A DNA stretch of 39,700 nt from Burkholderiales bacterium (GTDB lineage: Bacteria; Pseudomonadota; Gammaproteobacteria; Burkholderiales; Burkholderiaceae_C): assembly GCA_028864885.1 (NCBI GenBank), contig JAGWLR010000025.1:1-39700 (forward strand), written 5' to 3'. The notes under the pieces were generated by a model that was given only the letters and a program-made list of their open reading frames with translations, ran no database searches and was not told where the DNA came from. Shown one piece after another: positions 1 to 11,448 of the stretch (positions within the stretch are counted from its first letter, which is position 1; each line of letters starts with the position of its first letter). A program made the translations under genes and the position numbers.

Positions 1-1574
1 GCCAGCAACCCGACCGCCAAGGCGGCCACCTGCACCACCGTTTGAATGGGCTGCGCGGTGAGCTGCCGCACCGACAAGGTCCAGACAATCGGCATGCACG
101 CGTGCCAACGCCGGATACCCACTCGCATCAAGCTCACCAACACCCAGGTGGACAGCGCAAACAAGGCGATGGCGCCGGTGAAGCCGCCAAGGGCGATGCC
201 ACCGAGTTTCCAATCCCGAGCCACGAGCAAGAGCAGTCCGGCCAAGCTGCCCAGCCCGGCCACCCAGGCAAACAGAGACAGCGTTTTCAGGCTACCCAGA
301 TCGCGCCGGATGACGCGCAGCGGTGGCACCTGAGCCAACTGCAAGACAGGGGGCAAACCGAAGCCGAGCGTCAGCAACACCCCCACCCCCAGGCCAACCG
401 CGAAGGGACGCCAGGTAGGCAAAGGCAAGGCCACTGAAACCAGATCAGCCAACAGAGCCACGAAGACCTCATGACAGAACCAGCCCAGAATCAAGCCCAA
501 TCCACTGGCCAAGATCCCCACCCACAAGAACTCGATGGCGTAGATGCGGGTCATCATGGTCTGGGACAGGCCCAACACCCGCATGAGGGCACAGTCGTCC
601 AGCCTGGCTTGCGCAAAATCTCGCGCCACCATGGCCACCGCCACGGCAGACAACAAGCCGGCCAGCAGGGCGACGAGACGCAGAAACAGCCCCGCGCGCT
701 CCAGGGTGGCACGCATCTCGGGCTGCCCCTGGTCAAGGGTCTCCACCCTCACCCCTCGAGTACCGTCGATCAAACGCGAGGCCTCTTTGACAAAGGCATC
801 AACCTGGGCTTGTTTGTCTCCTTTGAGCAAAGCCCCCGGCTGAAACCCCGCATCTTGCGGACGCACCGGCCCCGCCACCATCAAGCGATACGTGACACGG
901 CTGGCAGGCTGCACCAACTGTGTGGCCGCCAGATCACCCGCACGGATCATGACGCGCGGCGCAAACGACATGAACCCGGCACCGCGATCTGGCTCAGTGG
1001 CAATCACCGCCGCGATCGTGAACGCGTTTTCGCCCAGCCACAACGCATCCCCCACCTTCAAATTCAAAGCCAGCAAGACACCGGCATCCACCCACGCCTG
1101 ACCAGCAGCAGGGCCACCGACAGGGGCAGAGCGATCGGCTTTGACCGTGCCGTCAGCTTGCACCGACCCCAATTGCAAATGCCCTCGCAAGGGATACTGC
1201 GTGTCTACGGCTTTCAAGGCGACCAACTTGCTGTCGCCGCCCTTGTCATCCGGCGCGCGTGCCATGCTGGCGAGCACCGAGGTCTGGGCCATTCGCAAAC
1301 CGCTGCGCTCAGCCAAGGCCATGACGGGAGCAGGCACGGGCTGATCGGCCACCACCACTGCGTCGCCCCCCAGCAACTGGGCGGCATCGCGATTGAGCCC
1401 CGCTTCAATGCGATCGGCAAAAAAGGCCACCGCGCTCAACGCCGTCACGGCCAGCACCACTGAGATCAGCAAGAACCGCATGCTGCCCGAGCGCCAGTCG
1501 CGACGCATTTGCGTCCAGGCCCAACGCCACGTGGAAATGCGTACACTGGAGTAATGACCCAAGGTGTCATGCAT
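1..1574 (-). CDS. FtsX/YbbP-like ABC transporter permease (3' end cut by window)
   Basis: The minus-strand frame stays open from the ATG at 1574 to the window edge, giving about 524 residues of an inner-membrane permease. The N-terminal part reads WTQMRRDW...RFLLISVVLAVTALSAV, a first membrane helix. It is followed by a periplasmic MacB-PCD-like domain (AQLLGGDAVVVADQP onward). A second membrane block then contains LFLRLVALLAGLLSAVAVAMVARDFAQARLDDCALMRVLG, the typical FtsX-domain helix and coupling stretch. This layout matches the YbbP family, whose partner ATPase is YbbA; the substrate is not established and no ATPase is visible here. The ATG at 1574 (MHDTLGHYSS) lacks a clear ribosome site; an internal ATG before RRDW is an alternative. 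The divergent neighbour starts at 1635. Confidence 0.8.
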   Translation of the reverse strand, partial: MHDTLGHYSSVRISTWRWAWTQMRRDWRSGSMRFLLISVVLAVTALSAVAFFADRIEAGLNRDAAQLLGGDAVVVADQPVPAPVMALAERSGLRMAQTSVLASMARAPDDKGGDSKLVALKAVDTQYPLRGHLQLGSVQADGTVKADRSAPVGGPAAGQAWVDAGVLLALNLKVGDALWLGENAFTIAAVIATEPDRGAGFMSFAPRVMIRAGDLAATQLVQPASRVTYRLMVAGPVRPQDAGFQPGALLKGDKQAQVDAFVKEASRLIDGTRGVRVETLDQGQPEMRATLERAGLFLRLVALLAGLLSAVAVAMVARDFAQARLDDCALMRVLGLSQTMMTRIYAIEFLWVGILASGLGLILGWFCHEVFVALLADLVSVALPLPTWRPFAVGLGVGVLLTLGFGLPPVLQLAQVPPLRVIRRDLGSLKTLSLFAWVAGLGSLAGLLLLVARDWKLGGIALGGFTGAIALFALSTWVLVSLMRVGIRRWHACMPIVWTLSVRQLTAQPIQTVVQVAALAVGLL

Positions 1575-1634
1575 GAGGAGCACAATTCATCGATGATGGA
1601 GCTGCCATTGTGACGCCCCCCGATTGCCCTCGCC

Positions 1635-2384
1635 ATGCCTGTTGATTACTTGCGAACCCTGACAGCGCCCGAGCGAACCCGGCGCACCAACATCCACTTG
1701 GGGATTTCATTGGCCTTCATTGCCGGGGCCACCAATGCGGGTGGCTTCCTGGCAGTGGGTCAATACACCTCGCACATGACCGGCATGGTCTCCAGCCTGG
1801 CCGATGCCATCGTGCTGGGCAACATCGAGCTGGTCTGGGCCTGCCTGACCTCGGTGATCAGTTTCATCATGGGCGCGGCCACCTCGGCCATCCTGATCAA
1901 CTGGGCACGCCGCCAAAAAAGCCGACATGAGTACTCGCTGCCATTGCTGATCGAAGCCTCCCTGCTGCTGGCATTCGGCCTGCTGGGGGGCAAGTACCAC
2001 GGCTTTTCAGCGCTGGTCTACTGGACGGTGGCGTTGCTGAGCTACGTGATGGGGCTGCAAAACGCCATGATCACCAAGATCTCGAACTCGGAGATCCGGA
2101 CCACCCACGTCACGGGCATGATCACCGACATCGGGATCGAGATCGGCAAGCTGTTCTACTGGAACAGCCCCTCGGCCGACCCGACGCTGCCACGAGTGCA
2201 GGTCAACCGCGGTCGGCTGCAACTGCACCTGCGCCTGGTGGGCTCGTTTTGCATTGGGGCCTTGATGGGAGCCCTCGCGTTCAAGCACATGGGCTACGGC
2301 GCCACCCTGCCCTTGGCCGCAGCCTTGGCCATCTTGTCGTCCGTCCAATTCATTCCAGCTAGCAAGGGCATGCGCCAAGGCTGA
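1635..2384 (+). CDS. YoaK/DUF1275 family membrane protein
   Basis: A 249-residue integral membrane protein with about six hydrophobic segments. The first segment holds the family hallmark LAFIAGATNAGGFLAVGQYTSHMTGMVS (residues 24-51), and a matching second-half motif TTHVTGMITDIGIEIG lies near residues 156-171. DUF1275/YoaK proteins are widespread and their transported compound or role is unknown. Length is normal for the family. It is followed 10 bases later by the dioxygenase gene on the same strand, so the two may be co-transcribed. The 60 bases upstream separate it from the divergent permease gene and must hold both promoters, but I see no convincing boxes there. Confidence 0.85.
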   Translation: MPVDYLRTLTAPERTRRTNIHLGISLAFIAGATNAGGFLAVGQYTSHMTGMVSSLADAIVLGNIELVWACLTSVISFIMGAATSAILINWARRQKSRHEYSLPLLIEASLLLAFGLLGGKYHGFSALVYWTVALLSYVMGLQNAMITKISNSEIRTTHVTGMITDIGIEIGKLFYWNSPSADPTLPRVQVNRGRLQLHLRLVGSFCIGALMGALAFKHMGYGATLPLAAALAILSSVQFIPASKGMRQG

Positions 2385-2394
2385 CAATGCAGCC

Positions 2395-4347
<1,953 letters not shown>

Positions 4348-4355
4348 TCATGCCG

Positions 4356-5522
4356 TCACTTGCCCGAAGGAATCGAGCCTTCCACGCCCTTGACGTAGAA
4401 ATTGATGCCATGCAGGAAGCCATCGTCCGCCACCGCGTCCTTGGCCAGCACATCTTTGCCGTCCTGGCCCTTGATGGGGCCCTTCCAGATCACAAAGCTG
4501 CCATCCTTCAACCCAGACTTGACGGCATCGACCTTGGCCTTGACATCCGCGGGAACCTGATCGGAGATCGACACCAGGTCAATGGCCCCTTCTTTCACGC
4601 CCCACCACACGGCACCCGTCTTCCAGGTGCCATCGAGGACATCCTTGGTCGCCTTGATGTAGTACGGCCCCCAGTTGATGATGCTGGAAGCCAGGTGTGC
4701 CTTGGGCCCGAACTTGCTCATGTCAGAGTCCCAACCGAACGCGAACTTGCCAGCCTTCTCGGCGGTTTGCAACACAGCAGGCGAATCGGTGTTCTGGAAG
4801 AGCACATCTGCTCCCTGATTGATCAGGCTTTGGGCACCTTCGGTTTCTTTGGGTGGATCAAACCAACCATTGACCCACACCACCTTGGTCTTGATCTTGG
4901 GGTTGACGCTTTGGGCACCGAGGGTGAACGAGTCGATGTTGCGGATCACCTCGGGAATGGGAATCGAGCCCACCACGCCCAACACATTGGTCTTGGTCAT
5001 GCCGCCCGCGATGACGCCAGCCATGTAGGCACCTTCATAGGTGCGGGAATCGTAAGTTCGCATGTTGTCGGCCGTTTTGTAGCCGGTGGCATGTTCGAAC
5101 TTCACGTCCTTGTTGTCGGCCGCCACCTTGAGCATGGGCTCCATGTAGCCAAAGGTGGTACCAAAAATCAACTTGTTGCCCTGGCTCACCAGATCGCGCA
5201 AGACACGCTCAGCATCCGGGCCCTCGGGCACCTTTTCGACGAAGGTGGTTTTCACCTTGTCGCCAAACTCTTTTTCGATGGCCTGACGCCCCTGGTCGTG
5301 GGCGTAGGTCCAGCCCGCATCCCCCACCGGGCCCACGTAGGCAAACGCGATCTTCAGCGGCTCGGACTTGGCCACCGCCGCGACCGAGGCGGCATCTGAA
5401 GCTGCCGAGGCTGGCGCGGCCGCCTCCTCCTTCTTGCCACAGCCCACCAGAGCAGCCGTGGCTGCCACACCGGCCAGACCGGCCCATTTCAACAAAGCGC
5501 GTTTGGACACTTGTGAAGTCAT
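4356..5522 (-). CDS. BMP family ABC transporter substrate-binding lipoprotein
   Basis: A 388-residue predicted lipoprotein that captures purine nucleosides or bases outside the inner membrane and hands them to the permeases upstream. The N-terminus MTSQVSKRALLKWAG plus a hydrophobic stretch ends in the lipobox LVGC (Cys28), then a KKEEAAAPASAASDAA linker. The mature part begins LKIAFAYVGPVGDAGWTYAHDQGR, the PnrA/Bmp-family start, and has a DSRTYEGAYMAGVIAG motif. I start at ATG 5522 because GGAG lies 7-8 bases upstream; the longer frame to 5558 adds MVWCSFFKLGDD without a site. The 78-base gap to the preceding permease gene is the longest in the operon. Characterised relatives (B. subtilis NupN, streptococcal RnsB) bind nucleosides; the guanine and adenine deaminases beside it suggest purine ligands here, which is inference. 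Confidence 0.9.
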   Translation of the reverse strand: MTSQVSKRALLKWAGLAGVAATAALVGCGKKEEAAAPASAASDAASVAAVAKSEPLKIAFAYVGPVGDAGWTYAHDQGRQAIEKEFGDKVKTTFVEKVPEGPDAERVLRDLVSQGNKLIFGTTFGYMEPMLKVAADNKDVKFEHATGYKTADNMRTYDSRTYEGAYMAGVIAGGMTKTNVLGVVGSIPIPEVIRNIDSFTLGAQSVNPKIKTKVVWVNGWFDPPKETEGAQSLINQGADVLFQNTDSPAVLQTAEKAGKFAFGWDSDMSKFGPKAHLASSIINWGPYYIKATKDVLDGTWKTGAVWWGVKEGAIDLVSISDQVPADVKAKVDAVKSGLKDGSFVIWKGPIKGQDGKDVLAKDAVADDGFLHGINFYVKGVEGSIPSGK

Positions 5523-5583
5523 GTCATCTCCAAGTTTGAAAAACGAACACCAAACCAACGGTTTCAGAATCGAGCGACAGCCA

Positions 5584-5601
5584 ACAGGGATGATGCCCTG
5601 T
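5584..5601 (-). other. Intercistronic hairpin between the second permease gene and the BMP gene
   Basis: ACAGGG and CCCTGT form a 6-bp stem with a 6-base loop at the permease stop codon. There is no T-run, so it is not a classical terminator. It might stabilise or process the mRNA and allow higher expression of the binding protein; that is inference. Confidence 0.3.
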
Positions 5602-6536
5602 CAGGTGCCCGGATGGAAGGGTTTTCCCAGCGATGCGGGCATGTTGATGCGTATCCACATCGGATTGCGAGAGATCAGCACCAGAACCAGGATCGTCGCC
5701 AGATACGGCATGGCGGTCAGCAACTGGCTGGGCACATTGATGCCCTGGCCCTGCAACTGAAACTGCAACATGGTGACCCCACCAAACAGCAAAGACCCCA
5801 GCAAGACTCGGACCGGGCGCCAGGTGGCAAAGGTGGTCAAAGCCAAAGCGATCCACCCTTTGCCCGCTACCATGCCCTCGACCCAGAACGGCGTGTAGAC
5901 CAGCGACAGGTAGGCCCCGGCCACACCGCAACAAGCCCCCCCGGCCATCACGGCGATCAACCGGATCCGGCGTACTGGATAGCCCAAGGCATGGGCCGAT
6001 TCAGGCGATTCACCTACTGCCCGCAAGACCAGGCCGGCACGCGAGCGATACAAGAACCACCCCAGGGCAAAGGTCAGGATCAGGGTGCCGTAGACCACCG
6101 GATGCTGACGAAACAAGGCCGGCCCGACAAAGGGCAGATCAGCCAGGCCCGGGATATCGAAGTGCGCACGCTCGCCGAGCTTTTCCTGTGTGTAGGGCAA
6201 GCCCACGAAGGCTGACAGGCCGGCCCCGAACAGACTGAGCGCCAGTCCTGTCGCGTATTGATTGGTGTTCAGGTAGATCACCAGCACGCCAAACAGCGCT
6301 GCCATCATGGCACCGGCCACTGCGCCGGCCACAAAGCCCAAGGTGTCGCTACCGGTGTGCACGCCGGTGGCAAAACCGGCAATGGCAGCCACCAGCATCA
6401 TGCCTTCGGCCCCCAAATTCACCACACCGGATCGCTCATTGATCAGCAGACCCAGCGAAGCCAGCGCCACCACGGTGCCCGCATTCAAAGTGGCCGCCAC
6501 CAGCAAGGCGGCCGAATCGGCAGTGATCATGCTCAT
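5601..6536 (-). CDS. ABC transporter permease, NupQ/RnsD type (BMP system)
   Basis: A 311-residue inner-membrane permease of the BPD_transp_2 family (as in ribose and branched-chain amino-acid systems). It has many hydrophobic segments. The family stretch LASLGLLINERSGVVNLGAEGMMLV lies near residues 24-48, with a GYPVRRIRLIAVMAGGACCGVAGAY coupling region near 190-215. The start ATG at 6536 overlaps the stop of the previous permease by four bases (ATGA), which implies translational coupling. With its partner it would form the channel for the purine importer. The last bases form a small hairpin. Confidence 0.9.
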   Translation of the reverse strand: MSMITADSAALLVAATLNAGTVVALASLGLLINERSGVVNLGAEGMMLVAAIAGFATGVHTGSDTLGFVAGAVAGAMMAALFGVLVIYLNTNQYATGLALSLFGAGLSAFVGLPYTQEKLGERAHFDIPGLADLPFVGPALFRQHPVVYGTLILTFALGWFLYRSRAGLVLRAVGESPESAHALGYPVRRIRLIAVMAGGACCGVAGAYLSLVYTPFWVEGMVAGKGWIALALTTFATWRPVRVLLGSLLFGGVTMLQFQLQGQGINVPSQLLTAMPYLATILVLVLISRNPMWIRINMPASLGKPFHPGT

Positions 6537-7594
6537 GTTCGGCTCACCCAGCGCAAACGTTGATGAATGAAGGTGTCGCAGGCCAGCAAGGCAAACAGCA
6601 GCACACCTTGAAAGATCCCGGTCATCGCCTTGGGCAAGCCCAGACGCGATTGGGCCAATTCACCCCCAATGTAGAACATGCTCATGAGCACCGCCGAGAA
6701 CACAATGCCTAAGGGATTGAGCCGCCCGACAAAGGCCACAATGATCGCGGCAAAGCCATAGCCCATGGGCACATACGGGGTGAGTTGCCCTTGTGGCCCC
6801 GCCACATCCAAAGCCCCGGCCAAACCGGCCATGGCCCCCGACAACAGCATGGCCGTCCACAACGCCCGGCCCGACGAAAAACCGGCGTAACGGGCGGCCG
6901 ACGGAGCCAAGCCGCCAACCTGCAGCTGAAAGCCCGCAAAGGTGCGAAACAGAAACACGGTGAACCCCAGCACCGCCACACCCGCCATCAGCAACCCAAT
7001 ATGGGCTCGAAACCCTGGCACCAACTTCGGCACGCGAGCGGCCTCCAGAAAGGTGATGGTTTGAGGAAAGTTATAGCCTTGCGGATCTTTCCAGGGGCCA
7101 TACACCAGGTAGCTCAGCAGCATCTCGGCCACATACACCAACATCAGGCTGACCAGGATCTCGTTGGTGTTGAACTGCTGCCGCAACCACGCCACGATCC
7201 CGGCCCAGGCTGCACCGCCCAAGGCGCCCGCCACCAGCACGCCCACGATCAACCAATGGCTGGACTCTGGCGTTGCCTGCATCGCTACGCCCCCACCGCA
7301 GATCGCGCCCAGCACGAACTGCCCTTCGGCCCCGATGTTCCACAGGTTGGCGCGAAAGCACACAGCCAGGCCCAAGGCGATCAAGATCAGCGGTGTGGCC
7401 TTGATACTCAATTCAGACCACGCGTAGGCCGATTTGATCGGCTCCCAAAAGAACATGCGCAAGCCGTCTGCCGGGCTCTTGCCCAACCACACGAACATCA
7501 AAGAACCGATGACCACGGTGATGACCAGGGCGATCAGCGGCGAGCCAATCGACAGCCACCTCGACGGCTCAGGCCGCTGTTCAAGCTTGAACAT
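6533..7594 (-). CDS. ABC transporter permease, NupP/RnsC type (BMP system)
   Basis: A 353-residue inner-membrane permease, the first of the pair. Recognisable segments are LSIKATPLILIALGLAVCFRANLWNIGAEGQFVLGAI and NTNEILVSLMLVYVAEMLLSYLV, with GLAGALDVAGPQGQLTPYVPMGYGFAAIIVAFVGRLNP in the C-terminal half; all are typical for NupP/YufP-like proteins. I place the start at ATG 7594 (MFKLEQRPEPSRW) because AGGAGG stands seven bases upstream; this start lies inside the end of the ATPase gene (14-base overlap). The longer frame to 7627 has no ribosome site. The four-base overlap with the next permease shows a coupled operon. Confidence 0.9.
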   Translation of the reverse strand: MFKLEQRPEPSRWLSIGSPLIALVITVVIGSLMFVWLGKSPADGLRMFFWEPIKSAYAWSELSIKATPLILIALGLAVCFRANLWNIGAEGQFVLGAICGGGVAMQATPESSHWLIVGVLVAGALGGAAWAGIVAWLRQQFNTNEILVSLMLVYVAEMLLSYLVYGPWKDPQGYNFPQTITFLEAARVPKLVPGFRAHIGLLMAGVAVLGFTVFLFRTFAGFQLQVGGLAPSAARYAGFSSGRALWTAMLLSGAMAGLAGALDVAGPQGQLTPYVPMGYGFAAIIVAFVGRLNPLGIVFSAVLMSMFYIGGELAQSRLGLPKAMTGIFQGVLLFALLACDTFIHQRLRWVSRT

Positions 7595-9104
7595 GCAAGC
7601 CCTCCTCTGCCTGAGGCCACAACCCACTCATCCAGATCCCGATCTGGTCCACACTGGCCTGATCCATCGGGATGCTGGGCGACAAACGCCCTTTGGCCAT
7701 CACCATCATTCGATCGCTGATTTCAAACAATTCGTCCAGCTCCTCACTGACCACGAGAATGGCACAGCCCGCATCCCGCAGTTTCAACAGCTCGCCACGA
7801 ATCTGCGCGGCAGCCCCGACATCTACGCCCCAGGTGGGCTGAGACACCAGCAGCACCTTGGGCTCGGCGTCGATCTCGCGCCCCATGATGAACTTCTGCA
7901 AGTTGCCGCCTGACAGGCTGCGAGCCAGGGCATCCGGGCCGCTGGCCTTGACCTGAAACCGGTCGATCAGCTCCAGCGTCATCCCTTTGATGCCCACCAT
8001 CCTCAGCCAGCCCCCGGGCCCGATCGCATCCGTGCGAGTCAGCAGGGTGTTTTGTGCCAGCGACAGGGTGGGCACGGCGCCACGCCCCAAGCGCTCTTCG
8101 GGCACGCTGTTGAGCCCCAGATGGCGCCGCAAACGCGGCGAAGCCTGACTGATGTCATGCTCGAACAAGTGCACCGTGCCCGGCGCCGCCCGTGGGTCTT
8201 CGCCACTGAGCACGGCCATGAGCGCCTGTTGGCCATTGCCCGACACGCCAGCGATACCGACAATTTCGCCTGCTCGCAGCTCGAAGTGGATGTTGCTCAG
8301 GTTGATGCCAAAGGGATCGAGCTTGGGCACGTTCAAGTTCTTGACGGCCAAGGCCACCTCGCCCAGCGTGGGCGCGGCGCGTTGCAATTCGGGTGGCTCT
8401 TTGCCGATCATCAGCCGCGACAGGCTCGCGTTGCTTTCATGGCGCGGGTCCACCTCACCGGTGACCTTTCCGGCCCGCATCACCGTACAGTGATTGCACA
8501 GTGCACGGATCTCGTCGAGCTTGTGGCTGATGTACAGAATCGAACAGCCGCGCGAGGCCAATTGCCGCAAGGTCACAAACAGCTTCTCAACCGCCTGCGG
8601 CGTCAGCACCGAGGTAGGTTCGTCCAGAATCAGCAGCTGCGGATTGGTGAGCAAGGCACGCACGATCTCGACCCGCTGGCGCTCGCCCACGGTCAGCGCA
8701 TGCACCGGCCGCAGAGGGTCCACTTCCAACCCGAAGTCAGCCGACACGGATCGAATTCGCTGAGTGACTTCTTGCAAGCTGTGCTGACGATCCAGCCCCA
8801 GCCATACGTTCTCGGCCGTGGTCAGCGTGTCAAACAGCGAAAAATGCTGAAACACCATGCTGATGCCCAACGCACGCGCCTCCTGCGGAGAGCGAATGTG
8901 CACCGGGGCATCGTTGAACAGAATCTGCCCACTGTCGGGCTTGACGGCGCCGAAGATGATCTTCATCAGCGTGGATTTGCCGGCCCCGTTTTCGCCCAGG
9001 ATGGCGTGAATCTCGCCAGGGCGCACCTTGAGGCTGACCTGGTCATTGGCCAGAACACCGGGGTAGCGCTTGCTGATCGCCTGTAGTTCTAATCGGTAAC
9101 TCAT
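7581..9104 (-). CDS. ABC transporter ATP-binding protein with two ATPase domains (NupO/RbsA-like)
   Basis: A 507-residue cytoplasmic ATPase energising the purine importer. The first domain (about 1-235) has Walker A GENGAGKST (37-45), signature LTVGERQR and Walker B LLILDEPTSVL. The second (about 255-500) has a degenerate Walker A region (GVSGNGQQ), signature LSGGNLQKFIMGREI and a Walker B-like LLVSQPTWGVDV where the usual DEP is SQP. One weak site is usual in sugar and nucleoside importers of this architecture and is not a mutation specific to this strain. It overlaps guaD by four bases upstream and the permease by 14 bases downstream. Confidence 0.93.
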   Translation of the reverse strand: MSYRLELQAISKRYPGVLANDQVSLKVRPGEIHAILGENGAGKSTLMKIIFGAVKPDSGQILFNDAPVHIRSPQEARALGISMVFQHFSLFDTLTTAENVWLGLDRQHSLQEVTQRIRSVSADFGLEVDPLRPVHALTVGERQRVEIVRALLTNPQLLILDEPTSVLTPQAVEKLFVTLRQLASRGCSILYISHKLDEIRALCNHCTVMRAGKVTGEVDPRHESNASLSRLMIGKEPPELQRAAPTLGEVALAVKNLNVPKLDPFGINLSNIHFELRAGEIVGIAGVSGNGQQALMAVLSGEDPRAAPGTVHLFEHDISQASPRLRRHLGLNSVPEERLGRGAVPTLSLAQNTLLTRTDAIGPGGWLRMVGIKGMTLELIDRFQVKASGPDALARSLSGGNLQKFIMGREIDAEPKVLLVSQPTWGVDVGAAAQIRGELLKLRDAGCAILVVSEELDELFEISDRMMVMAKGRLSPSIPMDQASVDQIGIWMSGLWPQAEEGLHVQA

Positions 9105-10453
9105 GGAGCAGGTACCTCGATCTGAGGTGCTTGAAACACAGGCCGCCCGGCGACCCAGGTCGACACCAGATTGCGCTCGTCACCCAGCGTCATCCAGGCA
9201 AACACGCGCTCGTGAAGGGAACGCTGCGCCAGTTGATCTCGATGGGAGGCGACTTCGCCTACCGCCCAGCGCCAGACCGCCAGATCGGCCATGCAACCCG
9301 CCTCGATCCGACCCATTTCATCTGCCAAGCCGAGGTTATGTGCGGCCCCCAAAGTGGCTGTGTACAAAGCCTTCCAGGCAGTGAGTCGAGTGCCTTGCAT
9401 GGCCTGGATCTTGTAGGCATCGCCCATATTGCGAAGCATGGATAGGCTGGTTCCGCCGCCCACGTCGCTGGCCAAACTCACGCGTACGCCCTCGCGCTGT
9501 GCAGTGGCCCAATCAAACAAACCACTGCCCAGGAACAGATTGGATGAAGGGCTGTGCGCGATCTGCGCGCCGTGCGCCTGCAACACCGCGCGATCCCGCT
9601 CATCCAACCAGATGCCATGGGCCAGCACGGCGCGCGGACCAATCAACCCATCACGATCGTAGACATCGAGATAGCTGCGAGCCGAGGGGAACAACTCAGC
9701 CACCCAACGCACTTCAGCCCGGTTCTCGGCCACATGAGTCTGCATGTAGGTACCGGCATAGGATTGGCACAAACGTCCGGCCATGCGCAACTGATCAGGC
9801 GTGCTGGTAGGTGCAAAACGCACTGTCACCGCGAAGCTTTGGCGTTGCCGTCCGTGCCAACGATCAATCAGATCAACACAATCCTTTTCAGCTTGCTCGA
9901 CGTCGTCACGCAGGCCATCCGGAGCATGGCGATCCATCAGCACCTTGCCCGTGATCAGCCGCATCTGGGCCTGTGACGCGGTGTCAAACAAGGCCTCGGC
10001 ACTGACCTTGTGCACGGTGGGAAACACCACCGCACTGGTGGTGCCATGTGCCCAAAGGGCATGCAGAAAGCGACGCGCCCCGTCGTAGGACACCACAGGA
10101 TCAACATAGCGCCGTTCTGCCGGGAACGTGTACGTGTTGAGCCAATCCAGCAGTTCGGTGCCAAAGCTGGCGATCACGTCGAGCTGTGGGCAATGAACAT
10201 GGGTGTCAATGAAACCGGGCAGGATCAATTGACCGCGGTGATCAGACACCGGAACAGAAGCCCACCCATCCGGCAGCGTTTGCTTGGCGGGCTGAACCGC
10301 TTCGATCCGACCTTGTGAGATCAGAACCAGATGATCCGGCCGATACCGAACGCCGGGTGCATCCTGAGGCGAAAGGAATCCTGGATCTTCCGTGAAGTCC
10401 AGCAAATCACCTCGCAGGATGTGTCGATCAAGCATGGCGTCTATTCGTTTCAT
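9101..10453 (-). CDS. guaD: Guanine deaminase
   Basis: A 450-residue amidohydrolase that converts guanine to xanthine and ammonia in the cytoplasm. Zinc and substrate motifs are complete: PGFIDTHVHCPQLDVIASFG (His85, His87), the guanine-deaminase-specific LLDWLNTYTFPAERRY, MQTHVAENRAEVRW, VLAHGIWLDERD, HSPSSNLFLGSGLF and ASDVGGGTSLSML. Length matches the family. The start overlaps the lysR stop (ATGA) and the stop overlaps the ATPase start, so the gene sits in the middle of the uptake operon. Its product xanthine feeds the divergent xdhABC genes. Confidence 0.95.
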   Translation of the reverse strand: MKRIDAMLDRHILRGDLLDFTEDPGFLSPQDAPGVRYRPDHLVLISQGRIEAVQPAKQTLPDGWASVPVSDHRGQLILPGFIDTHVHCPQLDVIASFGTELLDWLNTYTFPAERRYVDPVVSYDGARRFLHALWAHGTTSAVVFPTVHKVSAEALFDTASQAQMRLITGKVLMDRHAPDGLRDDVEQAEKDCVDLIDRWHGRQRQSFAVTVRFAPTSTPDQLRMAGRLCQSYAGTYMQTHVAENRAEVRWVAELFPSARSYLDVYDRDGLIGPRAVLAHGIWLDERDRAVLQAHGAQIAHSPSSNLFLGSGLFDWATAQREGVRVSLASDVGGGTSLSMLRNMGDAYKIQAMQGTRLTAWKALYTATLGAAHNLGLADEMGRIEAGCMADLAVWRWAVGEVASHRDQLAQRSLHERVFAWMTLGDERNLVSTWVAGRPVFQAPQIEVPAP

Positions 10454-11448
10454 TGCGCAGCGACCAGAACCGACTCTCGCCCACGCGCCCGCAAATTGGG
10501 TAGGTTGCGAACCACTTCGCGAACTTGCTCGCGCAGCCAGCGACTGGCGGCCGAATGGTGGGTCAAGTCATGCCAAAGCTGATAGTAGTTCATCGCCGGA
10601 AACGCCACGGGGCAGCGAATGATCTTGACGCCGAGTTGTTGCACATAGCGCTCACAAAACCGGCGACCTGTGGTCAACACCAATAGCGAACCAGCCACCA
10701 TGTAGGGCAACTGGGCAAAATGGGGGTTGCGCACCACGATATTGCGCCGCAAGCCTTGCATGGCGAGGTGCTCGTCGACGATGCCCAGCGCCCCAGGGTG
10801 CATGGGCGGCGGAGCCACATGTTCACAGGCCAGGTATTGATCGACTGTCCAGGCTCGCTTGCCTTCCTTCGGGAGTCTGGCGGCGGGGTGATCCTGAGAC
10901 ACGAGGCAAACCACATCATCGCTGAGCAGTCGTCCCAGATGCAATTCATCCGACGGCTCCAACCAGTTGCCGATGACCAGATCGACCTCCCCTCGCGCCA
11001 AGGCCCTGCGGTAATCGAGATCAGCCGACAACTGAACCACCTCGACTCGAATCTGCGGGGCTTGACGACGCAGATGCAGGACCAGTTCGGGCAGGAACAG
11101 CGGGTCCAGATAGTCTGTGGTGGCGATGCGGAAGGTCAGGGTCGACGTGGCCACGTCAAATCCCCGCACGGCGTTGGTCTGCCCAAACATGCTCTGCGCA
11201 TGCTGCAAGATCGCAGCAGCAGGGTCCAACAGACTCAAGGCCACATCGGTCGGGGCCATGGTCTGCCCGGAACGCACCAGCAAGGGATCACCGGTCAGCT
11301 CGCGCAGGCGCCGCAATTGCGCGCTGACAGCAGGTTGACTGGACTGAAGACGGATGGCGGCTCGAGAGACGCTGCGTTCGGTGATCACCGTATGTAAAAC
11401 CCGGATGAGAGACAGGTCAATCTTGTCGAAAACCGCGTGCTTGCTCAT
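10450..11448 (-). CDS. LysR-family transcriptional regulator of the purine cluster
   Basis: A 332-residue DNA-binding regulator. The N-terminal winged helix (about 10-70) reads LSLIRVLHTVITERSVSRAAIRLQSSQPAVSAQLRRLREL, the standard LysR helix-turn-helix; residues from about 98 on form the effector-binding domain (LTFRIATTDYLDPLFLPELV). It is the first gene of the minus-strand operon and overlaps guaD by four bases. It faces xdhA across 134 bases, the usual arrangement for a LysR protein controlling a divergent target. A purine intermediate such as xanthine or urate is a plausible effector, but nothing in the sequence proves which. Confidence 0.9.
   Translation of the reverse strand: MSKHAVFDKIDLSLIRVLHTVITERSVSRAAIRLQSSQPAVSAQLRRLRELTGDPLLVRSGQTMAPTDVALSLLDPAAAILQHAQSMFGQTNAVRGFDVATSTLTFRIATTDYLDPLFLPELVLHLRRQAPQIRVEVVQLSADLDYRRALARGEVDLVIGNWLEPSDELHLGRLLSDDVVCLVSQDHPAARLPKEGKRAWTVDQYLACEHVAPPPMHPGALGIVDEHLAMQGLRRNIVVRNPHFAQLPYMVAGSLLVLTTGRRFCERYVQQLGVKIIRCPVAFPAMNYYQLWHDLTHHSAASRWLREQVREVVRNLPNLRARGRESVLVAAQ

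Noticed and set aside
471-1463. Long plus-strand open frame opposite the YbbP-like permease
   Set aside because: The residue composition (His, Gln, Arg rich) has no domain signature, while the opposite strand gives a recognisable permease; it is an antisense artefact of high GC.
5523-5600. Possible purine riboswitch in the gap before the BMP gene
   Set aside because: The gap is only 78 bases, has a single short hairpin and no three-way junction or conserved purine-aptamer loops.
7581-9104. Degenerate Walker motifs in the second ATPase domain as a sign of inactivation
   Set aside because: A weakened second site (GVSGNGQQ, SQPTWGVD) is common in importers of this type, and the first site is intact.
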